A stretch of 11,705 bases of DNA from Kangiella sp. (GTDB lineage: Bacteria > Pseudomonadota > Gammaproteobacteria > Enterobacterales > Kangiellaceae), in contig NVVT01000014.1 in assembly GCA_002733465.1 (NCBI GenBank), positions 64,711 through 76,415 on the forward strand, given 5' to 3'. Numbering within the stretch: the first letter of the stretch is position 1; every line of letters starts with the position of its first letter. The position numbers were made by a program, and so were the translations under genes. This document shows, piece by piece, positions 6,231 to 11,705 of this stretch. Below the pieces are notes generated by a model that was given only the letters and a program-made list of their open reading frames with translations, was not told the DNA's origin and ran no database searches.

Positions 6231-7055
6231 ATGAGCACACTACAAAAGACAATTGAGCAAGCATTTGAAAATCGAAAACAACTTTCGGCAAGCAATGTAG
6301 AGTCATCTGTAAAGGAAGCAATTCTCGATACTATCGCTCGTTTAGATTCTGGCGAACTGAGAGTTGCAGAACCTAAATCTGAAGGCGGATGGTTAGTGAA
6401 TGAATGGGCAAAGAAAGCCGTTTTACTTTCATTTTTAATTCGTGACAACCATAAAATTGACGCCGGTCACACTAATTATTTTGACAAAGTACCTCTAAAG
6501 TATGCACAAACAAGTCAACAAGAGTTTGAACAAGCGGGTGTAAGAGTTGTGCCACAAGCGATAGTTAGAAACGGTAGTTTTGTTAATAAAAATGTTGTTT
6601 TAATGCCTAGTTACGTGAATATCGGCGCATATATAGACGAAGGAACCATGGTCGATACATGGTCGACGGTTGGTTCATGTGCGCAAATTGGTAAGAACGT
6701 GCATTTGTCAGGAGGCGTAGGGATTGGAGGCGTCTTAGAGCCATTACAAGCAAGCCCGACCATTATTGAAGACAATTGTTTTATTGGCGCAAGAAGCGAA
6801 ATCGTTGAAGGTGTGATTGTCGAAAAAGGTTCAGTTATTTCGATGGGCGTATTTATTGGCCAAAGCACTAAAATATTTAATCGAGCAACAGGTGAAATAA
6901 CTTACGGTCGAGTACCAGCCGGTTCGGTTGTTGTTTCTGGAAGTTTACCATCGAAAGATGGCAGTTATAGTTTATACTGTGCGGTTATTGTTAAACAGGT
7001 TGACGAAAGAACCCGTTCGAAAACCTCAATCAACGAATTATTAAGAATGGAGTAA
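6231..7055 (+). CDS. dapD: Tetrahydrodipicolinate N-succinyltransferase DapD
   Basis: DapD transfers a succinyl group from succinyl-CoA to tetrahydrodipicolinate, the committed step of the succinylase route to meso-diaminopimelate and lysine. The 274-residue protein has the usual length. It has an N-terminal helical domain (1-100, with GGWLVNEWAKKAVLLSF), then a left-handed beta-helix of hexapeptide repeats (about 105-240) including MPSYVNIGAYIDEGTMVDTW (125-144; Asp142 is an active-site candidate) and FIGARSEIVEG (184-194, Glu189), then a short C-terminal domain. A weak GGAAA lies about 13 bases upstream of the start. The stop is one base before the yffB-like start, so translation is likely coupled. 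The downstream dapE supplies the later desuccinylation step. Confidence 0.98.
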   Translation: MSTLQKTIEQAFENRKQLSASNVESSVKEAILDTIARLDSGELRVAEPKSEGGWLVNEWAKKAVLLSFLIRDNHKIDAGHTNYFDKVPLKYAQTSQQEFEQAGVRVVPQAIVRNGSFVNKNVVLMPSYVNIGAYIDEGTMVDTWSTVGSCAQIGKNVHLSGGVGIGGVLEPLQASPTIIEDNCFIGARSEIVEGVIVEKGSVISMGVFIGQSTKIFNRATGEITYGRVPAGSVVVSGSLPSKDGSYSLYCAVIVKQVDERTRSKTSINELLRME

Positions 7056-7056
7056 G

Positions 7057-7413
7057 ATGATGTCTGCAGAAGTCCATATGTTCGGAATAAAAAATTGCGA
7101 TACCGTTAGAAAGGCTATCCGCTGGTTGGCTGGAAAAGAAATAGATTCAGAATTTCATGATCTTAAAAAGGAAGAGTTGGCAGATGAGTTAATTATCGAA
7201 TGGTTAGATCATGTAGGAGAAGATAAATTAATCAATCGGCGCGGACTAACGTGGCGTAAAATCGATGCTGAAGATAAAATTTTAAACAATCAAGACGCTT
7301 ATATTTCGTTAGTGAAAAAATATCCAACCGTAGTAAAACGCCCTGTCGTATATAATGGAAAGTTCTGGAGCGTAGGCTTTAAACCCGATGAATGGAACGA
7401 ACTATTTTTGTAA
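7057..7413 (+). CDS. yffB: ArsC/Spx-family protein, YffB type
   Basis: This is a 118-residue thioredoxin-fold protein of the ArsC/Spx superfamily. The N-terminal strand leads into FGIKNCDTVRKAIRWL (9-24), with Cys14 at the redox site position of arsenate reductases and only this one cysteine. NRRGLTWRKI (60-69) and KRPVV (94-98) are family signatures; ArsC-type enzymes use an Arg in the latter area. YffB proteins are named for the E. coli gene next to dapE, and proposed to be glutathione-dependent thiol reductases; real arsenate reductase activity is not implied. GGAG at 7049-7052 lies inside the dapD end: it is four bases from the ATG at 7057 and seven from the ATG at 7060, so the latter may be the true start. 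It sits tightly between dapD and dapE. Confidence 0.9.
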   Translation: MMSAEVHMFGIKNCDTVRKAIRWLAGKEIDSEFHDLKKEELADELIIEWLDHVGEDKLINRRGLTWRKIDAEDKILNNQDAYISLVKKYPTVVKRPVVYNGKFWSVGFKPDEWNELFL

Positions 7414-7422
7414 GCAGGAACA

Positions 7423-8601
7423 ATGAATCTTATGCCTATCAACAATGAACTTTCAAATATTAACCCAACAACTTTAGAAATTGCTATACAATTAATCAGC
7501 CGTGAATCCGTCACGCCTGAAGATGCAGGTTGCCAAGAGTACATTCAATCATTACTAAAAACTTCTGGATTTAAATTTGAACAGATGGATTTTGATGATA
7601 CCAAGAACCTCTGGGCTTTTAGAGATAATTCAAAGTCCGTTGATGAAGCTGTTTTTTTATTCGCAGGGCATACTGATGTTGTTCCCCCTGGTAACTTAGA
7701 TAAATGGAATACGCCTCCTTTCGAACCAACGATTATCGATGGTGTTCTTTATGGTCGCGGAACAGCCGACATGAAAGGTTCGATTGCATCCATGATATCG
7801 GCTACACGAAAATTTGTAGAGGACTATCCACAACATAAAGGAAGCATCGCTTATTTAATTACTAGCGACGAAGAAGGACCTTTTATTAACGGTACAATTC
7901 GAGTCGTTGAAGAGCTAATTAAAAGAAAACAAAAAATCGATTATGCCATCGTCGGAGAACCCTCCTCTACTGAGCAACTTGGCGATGTGATTAAAATTGG
8001 ACGACGAGGCTCCTTAACTGGCTGGTTGAAAATTCATGGTAAACAAGGCCACGTTGCTTATCCCCATCTCGCTAAAAATGCGATTCACATAGCCTCCAAC
8101 TTTATTGAAGATGTCACTAAGATTGAATGGGATCAAGGCAATGAAAACTTCCCGCCTACCAGTTTACAAATAACTAATATACAATCTGGCGAAGCATCAA
8201 ATGTCATTCCTGGAGAAATAGATGTCGAATTTAACTTTCGATTTTCCACTGAGTTCACCGTAGAAGCTTTACAAAGTAAAATGAAAACATTGATTGATAA
8301 ACACTGTAATCATGTGGAACTAACGTGGAAAATAAATGGTGAACCATTTATCACACAGTCTAAGGAACTAATCGACGCCACACGCAAAGCGATTAAACAA
8401 ATTTGCAATATTGAAACTTCTCCGCAAACAACTGGAGGCACTTCAGATGGTCGTTTTATTGCAAAAATGGGAGCGCAAATTGTCGAGTTAGGCCCTATCA
8501 ATAAAACTATCCATCAAGTTAATGAAAGTGTGATTGTTGATGATCTAGATAAGTTGTCGATGATTTATTATCAGATTTTAAAAAACTTGCTTGCTAATTA
8601 A
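7423..8601 (+). CDS. dapE: Succinyl-diaminopimelate desuccinylase DapE
   Basis: DapE hydrolyses N-succinyl-L,L-diaminopimelate to L,L-diaminopimelate and succinate in the lysine and peptidoglycan precursor pathway. It is a 392-residue M20-family dizinc peptidase. Visible active-site elements: His83 and Asp85 (GHTDVVPPG), bridging Asp116 (GRGTADMKGS), general base Glu150 and ligand Glu151 (TSDEEGP), Glu179 (VGEPSS) and His364 (TIHQVNE). The dimerisation or lid domain spans about 195-305 (KIGRRGSLTGWLKIHG onward). AGGA at 7416-7419 is only three bases from the first ATG; an ATG at 7432 is a possible alternative start. The protein is about ten residues longer at its N terminus than most DapE. 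The gap to yffB is nine bases and to the next gene eight. Confidence 0.98.
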   Translation: MNLMPINNELSNINPTTLEIAIQLISRESVTPEDAGCQEYIQSLLKTSGFKFEQMDFDDTKNLWAFRDNSKSVDEAVFLFAGHTDVVPPGNLDKWNTPPFEPTIIDGVLYGRGTADMKGSIASMISATRKFVEDYPQHKGSIAYLITSDEEGPFINGTIRVVEELIKRKQKIDYAIVGEPSSTEQLGDVIKIGRRGSLTGWLKIHGKQGHVAYPHLAKNAIHIASNFIEDVTKIEWDQGNENFPPTSLQITNIQSGEASNVIPGEIDVEFNFRFSTEFTVEALQSKMKTLIDKHCNHVELTWKINGEPFITQSKELIDATRKAIKQICNIETSPQTTGGTSDGRFIAKMGAQIVELGPINKTIHQVNESVIVDDLDKLSMIYYQILKNLLAN

Positions 8602-8609
8602 ATATAGAA

Positions 8610-9338
8610 ATGACAATTACTTGGCGACAATCCATCGGTTTAGACACTCAACATCTTAGCGACTTTAAGTATGGACTCGAATCGCAAAAGGATGATTCAC
8701 AAAAGCTTTACCCACAAATAAATAGCCTTATAGAAAGCGATCTTGCAAATTTATTTGCACAGGCAAAATTTGATAATGTAGAAATAGCAATTGTCAGCAG
8801 TTTTCGCAATTTTGATAAACAACTAACTATCTGGAATGATAAATGGCGAGGCTATCGACCTGTTTATTCTAAACAAGGTCGACCATTAAACATTGATAAA
8901 ATGTCGTCAATAGAAAAATATAAATCAATTGCACTTTGGTCTGCGTTGCCCGGGTTAAGTCGACATCATTGGGGAACAGATCTCGATGTATTTTCTAAAG
9001 ATGCTATTGAACAAGGCTATGACGTTCAATTGACTGAAGATGAGTTTTCAAAAACCGGAATATGCGCTACATTAAGCAAATGGTTAGACGATAATTTGGA
9101 AAAATTTGGTTTTTTCAAACCATACAATGAGTTTAAGGGCGGTGTTGCTGTCGAGCCTTGGCACATATCTCACATTAAACAAAGTCAATTAATACTAGAT
9201 AGTTTTGATTTTCATCAATTCCGTCAACACCTAATTCAAAGTAACATTTGTGAAAAGGAATTCATCATTGAAAAATTGCCTCACTATAAAGAATATTATT
9301 TTGAGAATGTTTGTAAAGGTACAGACAATCAATGTTAG
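8610..9338 (+). CDS. M15-family (VanY/D-Ala-D-Ala carboxypeptidase type) metallopeptidase
   Basis: The 242-residue product has the peptidase M15 zinc site: SSFR (63-66), the SxHxxGxxxD element SRHHWGTDLD (117-126) with His119 and Asp126 as zinc ligands, and EPWHIS (182-187) with catalytic Glu182 and zinc ligand His185. Family members trim D-amino acids from peptidoglycan peptides (D,D- or L,D-carboxypeptidases). There is no signal peptide or membrane segment at the N terminus (MTITWRQSIG), which points to a cytoplasmic enzyme, perhaps acting on recycled muropeptides, or to an unusual export route; this is inference. It follows dapE by eight bases without a Shine-Dalgarno, suggesting coupling. 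Its stop overlaps the next small gene by seven bases. The exact substrate cannot be read from the sequence. Confidence 0.88.
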   Translation: MTITWRQSIGLDTQHLSDFKYGLESQKDDSQKLYPQINSLIESDLANLFAQAKFDNVEIAIVSSFRNFDKQLTIWNDKWRGYRPVYSKQGRPLNIDKMSSIEKYKSIALWSALPGLSRHHWGTDLDVFSKDAIEQGYDVQLTEDEFSKTGICATLSKWLDDNLEKFGFFKPYNEFKGGVAVEPWHISHIKQSQLILDSFDFHQFRQHLIQSNICEKEFIIEKLPHYKEYYFENVCKGTDNQC

Positions 9339-9487
9339 GAATTATAGTCACCATACTTATTTTCGCATTCCTAATTGGGGGAATAATGACTCTTCTTAAA
9401 AATAAGGATTTCAAAATCCCTAAGGATTACGATCCATCAAAGTCAGGTTATAAAGATGAGGATGACGATGATACCTCTGGCTATTGA
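9332..9487 (+). CDS. Small single-pass membrane protein, DUF2897-like
   Basis: A 51-codon gene starting with ATG inside the last codons of the M15 peptidase gene (seven-base overlap, ATGTTAG) and ending inside rlmG. Residues 2-21 form one hydrophobic membrane segment (LGIIVTILIFAFLIGGIMTL), followed by a basic turn (LKNKDFKIPKDY) and a very acidic tail with KDEDDDD (41-47). The layout, a short N-terminal helix and then a charged K-x-P tail, resembles DUF2897 proteins of gammaproteobacteria, which have no known function. The tight overlaps on both sides, with an intact helix, argue for a real gene. An AAGGT sits rather far upstream, about 12 bases. Existence is likely, family assignment is tentative. 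Confidence 0.65.
   Translation: MLGIIVTILIFAFLIGGIMTLLKNKDFKIPKDYDPSKSGYKDEDDDDTSGY
9458..9461 (+). promoter_or_regulatory. rlmG ribosome binding site
   Basis: GAGG lies six bases before the ATG at 9468 and inside the coding sequence of the small upstream gene. This spacing favours 9468 over the in-frame ATGs at 9456 and 9462. Confidence 0.55.
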
Positions 9488-10619
9488 TAAACTCGCCTTA
9501 TCAAGATATCCAAAAACATCCGATCAATCACTACGTGCTTGGAACTCGGCCGATGAATATCTTGTTAAGCATATTACTGAAAATCTAACCCTAGATAAAT
9601 CATCTAAAGTCCTCATCATCAATGATCAATTTGGTGCGTTAACCTGTAGTTTATCTGAATGTTCACCTGTATGCTGGAGTGACTCTTTTCTTTCTAGAAC
9701 CGCAATTGCAGAAAACTTAAAATTCAACAGTCTAAATGAAAAAATTAATTTTATTGAACGAACAGAAAATATCACTCAACCTGACATTTGTTTTGATTTA
9801 GTTATTATACGTATTCCAAAACACAATAGTTTACTAACGTTTCAATTAAACTCTATCGCCCAATTCATTAATCATAATACTGTAATTCTTTCCGCAGGAA
9901 TGACAAAAGAAATTCACAATTCTACTACCACATTATTCAATAAATATATTGGAGAAACAACGACGTCATTAGCCAAGAAAAAAGCTCGATTGATGTTTTC
10001 AAAACCATCGTCTACGCCTAAAGTATCTAATGAAAATCTGTATGACAATCTAACTGACATTAAAATTTACGAAGTGAAAGAATACGATGTTAAAAGTTAC
10101 GGGTTACCCGGAGTGTTTTCTAGAGAAAGTTTAGATATCGGTAGTCGAGTTCTTTTAAACTATTTGCCAGAAACAAAAGAAAACCAAAACCTTATTGATT
10201 TAGGTTGTGGTACGGGAATACTGGGAACCATTGTAGCCAAAAATAACTCAACGTTGAATCTTACATTTTGTGATGAATCATTTTTGGCTGTAGAAAGCGC
10301 AAAAACCACTTACGAAAAAAACATTGGACGTAGCGCAGAGTTTCATATCACTGATGTTTTAGCAGGTTTAGAAAACGACCAATACGATCATATCCTGTGC
10401 AACCCTCCTTTCCATCAACAAAATGTTCAAACACTTTCTATCGCAAATAAAATGTTTAAACAATCTGCGCAAAAACTGAAAGATAGAGGCGAACTTAGAG
10501 TCGTCGCAAACCGTCATTTGAAATATCGGCCCATGTTAAGTCAATACTTCAAAAATGTTAAAATGATTTCTGACGATTCTAAGTTTGTTGTTTGGTTAGC
10601 CTATTTACCTAAGAAATAG
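9468..10619 (+). CDS. rlmG: 23S rRNA (guanine-1835-N2)-methyltransferase RlmG
   Basis: RlmG methylates G1835 of 23S rRNA using S-adenosylmethionine. From the ATG at 9468 the protein has 383 residues, close to E. coli RlmG. The N-terminal half is the degenerate methyltransferase-like domain: LALSRYPKTSDQSLRAWNSA, DEYL, LIINDQFGALTCSL and KKARLMFSKP all match the RlmG pattern. The C-terminal half is catalytic, with SAM motif I LIDLGCGTGILG (242-253) and the N2-guanine methyltransferase motif NPPFHQQ (312-318), then ANRHLKY and FVVWLAY near the end. NPPFHQQ plus the two-domain length separates it from single-domain relatives; RsmC is the closest paralogue. In-frame ATGs at 9462 and 9456 are alternative starts. 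It overlaps the small gene upstream by 20 bases and is probably the last gene of the operon. Confidence 0.94.
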   Translation: MIPLAIDKLALSRYPKTSDQSLRAWNSADEYLVKHITENLTLDKSSKVLIINDQFGALTCSLSECSPVCWSDSFLSRTAIAENLKFNSLNEKINFIERTENITQPDICFDLVIIRIPKHNSLLTFQLNSIAQFINHNTVILSAGMTKEIHNSTTTLFNKYIGETTTSLAKKKARLMFSKPSSTPKVSNENLYDNLTDIKIYEVKEYDVKSYGLPGVFSRESLDIGSRVLLNYLPETKENQNLIDLGCGTGILGTIVAKNNSTLNLTFCDESFLAVESAKTTYEKNIGRSAEFHITDVLAGLENDQYDHILCNPPFHQQNVQTLSIANKMFKQSAQKLKDRGELRVVANRHLKYRPMLSQYFKNVKMISDDSKFVVWLAYLPKK

Positions 10620-10640
10620 AAAAGGCAGTCAATCACTGTC
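10618..10640 (-). terminator. Candidate terminator between convergent genes
   Basis: GGCAGT (10624-10629) and ACTGTC (10635-10640) form a six-base-pair stem (one G-T pair) with a five-base loop. On the minus strand the descending arm is followed by TTTTCTATTTC, an acceptable U-tract for the Ig-repeat gene ending at 10677. On the plus strand the stem is preceded by A-rich sequence but lacks a T-run directly after it, so it would serve rlmG less well. Confidence 0.4.
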
Positions 10641-10676
10641 GCAAACTAGTTCTTTAAATTTGTATTTTTCAGACAC

Positions 10677-11705
10677 TTACTCTTCAACATCAAAATGAAC
10701 TATTTCAGTAAAGTCGTATCCTTTGAAGTTGCCAGCTCTATCAACAACCGTCATTTCTGATAGTCCCCATGTGCCAGGAGCGGAACCAGTCGGTAAAAGA
10801 ATCGTACGACCATAGGTGTTCCATTCTGTCGGGTCATCTGTGGGAAATAGTGTCCATTGATCATCGCTAGGTACTCCGTAATAATGATCGATTCCTTGAG
10901 GATCGCGTAGATTTAAAGATGCATTTCTATATCCAGAGTTATTATCTCGGACCTTGAAGGTAATAGTGACTTCAGTTTCACCATTTGGTTCGGCAGGGTT
11001 TGTTGGCTCTGCGGAAATTTGAATATCATTTAAATCCAATTCTGGAGCTTCTAGATCTTGGTTATTTGTTATTAGTTCAATTTCTTGTGGTGCTTCATCG
11101 ATAATAACATCCTCTTCTCTCAGTCCATGGTTAGGATCTGTAAAATAAGTACCGCTAATATTGAGAGCCTGATCAAACATTAATATAAAATTCATGCTGT
11201 AAATAGAGCTTGGCATGTAGTGAGGCATGAGAAGATTTACTGAGCAAATATTTGTATTTGAGTCATATTCGCCCCAACCGCCAATTCCATATGTTGTTAA
11301 GATTTCATCGTTCAGAGAAGCGTTACATGAATTCGAGTCTCTCATCTGGGTGTCTTCATTCACTTCCCAAGTTGCATGAATCGTTTGAACATCATATTCA
11401 ATACCATTCTCTTCAATTGTTGACTCAGATTTCGTTAGACTAGCAGAATTTAAAACATATTCAGGTTTTGTTGTATCCTCTAATGGATTATTAACATAAA
11501 GTTTCCAACCAAAGTCATTCGCACCCTCAAATCGTTCATTTCCGACTGCGTCTGTAATAACAATTTGAGGTGTTCGCCAGAAACCAGCTTTAGCGAATTT
11601 ACTCAGGGTGAAAGAGCCTTTTAATGTTGTACTCAAATAATTGTCTCTTGGAATATCTCCATTTTCATCGACTGCATATAGCCACAAATCAGTAAAAGTA
11701 CCAAT
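10677..11705 (-). CDS. Ig-like repeat protein, C-terminal part (5' end beyond the window)
   Basis: The frame is open to the right edge and gives 342 residues ending at TAA (10679-10677); no credible start codon with a ribosome site is present, so this is the C-terminal end of a larger protein. It consists of diverged beta-rich repeats of about 126-140 residues. Repeat starts look alike: DTTKPEYVLNSASLTKSE (about 77-94) and DLEAPELDLNDIQISAEP (about 217-234). Repeat ends share W-x(6-7)-V-x-D-x-x-GN, as in FWRTPQIVITDAVGN and TWGLSEMTVVDRAGN. The middle copy has lost this end motif and carries two cysteines (about 127 and 154) that could form a disulphide. The protein is strongly acidic with many Asp/Asn turns, typical of secreted, calcium-stabilised adhesin or exoenzyme modules. 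There is no LPXTG, PEP-CTERM or other obvious sorting tail; it ends in HFDVEE. Function is unknown. Confidence 0.7.
   Translation of the reverse strand: MGTFTDLWLYAVDENGDIPRDNYLSTTLKGSFTLSKFAKAGFWRTPQIVITDAVGNERFEGANDFGWKLYVNNPLEDTTKPEYVLNSASLTKSESTIEENGIEYDVQTIHATWEVNEDTQMRDSNSCNASLNDEILTTYGIGGWGEYDSNTNICSVNLLMPHYMPSSIYSMNFILMFDQALNISGTYFTDPNHGLREEDVIIDEAPQEIELITNNQDLEAPELDLNDIQISAEPTNPAEPNGETEVTITFKVRDNNSGYRNASLNLRDPQGIDHYYGVPSDDQWTLFPTDDPTEWNTYGRTILLPTGSAPGTWGLSEMTVVDRAGNFKGYDFTEIVHFDVEE

Noticed and set aside
6611..6868. Minus-strand open frame opposite the dapD beta-helix
   Set aside because: The hexapeptide-repeat coding sequence gives a long antisense frame by codon bias; no ribosome site or homology pattern supports it. 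The same holds for the antisense frames at 6209-6448, 7299-7544 and 8310-8501.
11252..11443. Plus-strand 63-codon frame opposite the Ig-repeat gene
   Set aside because: It is antisense to a clear coding frame and has no membrane, signal or domain features.
11685..11687. TTG at 11687 as start of the Ig-repeat gene
   Set aside because: The frame continues in register to the window edge with protein-like sequence (IGTFTD before this codon) and there is no ribosome site, so the TTG is internal.
1..11705. Mobile elements, CRISPR arrays, tRNA or rRNA genes, defence systems
   Set aside because: No transposase, integrase, regularly spaced repeats, tRNA-like folds or defence-family proteins are visible; nearly all sequence is accounted for by core genes.

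Overview
The window is a stretch of core chromosome from an AT-rich bacterium, almost certainly a gammaproteobacterium. RecA, RecX, Map, GlnD, DapD, a YffB-type ArsC/Spx-family protein, DapE and RlmG are all of gammaproteobacterial type. The runs map-glnD-dapD and yffB-dapE are gene orders known from that class (E. coli has both as separate pieces; Pseudomonas has a combined locus). I cannot name a genus from sequence alone.

Layout. Positions 1-2358 are read on the minus strand: recA (2358 to 1324), then a DUF4136 lipoprotein gene (1078 to 461), then the 5' part of recX (379 to the window edge). A 284-bp divergent region (2359-2642) separates recA from map and holds a good sigma-70 promoter for each side. 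The recA promoter has an inverted repeat in its spacer, where a LexA operator would be expected. Positions 2643-10619 are read on the plus strand: map, glnD, dapD, yffB-like, dapE, an M15-family metallopeptidase, a 51-codon membrane protein (DUF2897-like) and rlmG. From dapD onward the gaps are at most about 10 bp and two junctions overlap, so this part reads as one operon. A minus-strand gene (10677 to beyond 11705) converges on rlmG. It encodes the C-terminal end of a large, probably extracellular protein made of Ig-like repeats.

Functional logic. The plus-strand run joins N-terminal methionine removal (Map), nitrogen sensing through PII uridylylation (GlnD) and two succinylase-pathway steps to diaminopimelate and lysine (DapD, DapE). 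It then continues with a peptidase of the D-Ala-D-Ala/L,D-carboxypeptidase clan and a 23S rRNA methyltransferase. The minus-strand run is DNA repair (RecA and its modulator RecX) interrupted by an envelope lipoprotein.

No mobile element, CRISPR array, tRNA or rRNA is visible, and I see no convincing new defence or metabolic system. The items most worth a second look are the atypical operator-like dyad in the recA promoter, the split of recA from recX with a cluster of inverted repeats in the gap, the apparent join of recA to the map block, the signal-less M15 peptidase and overlapping mini-gene after dapE, and the Ig-repeat protein running off the right edge.
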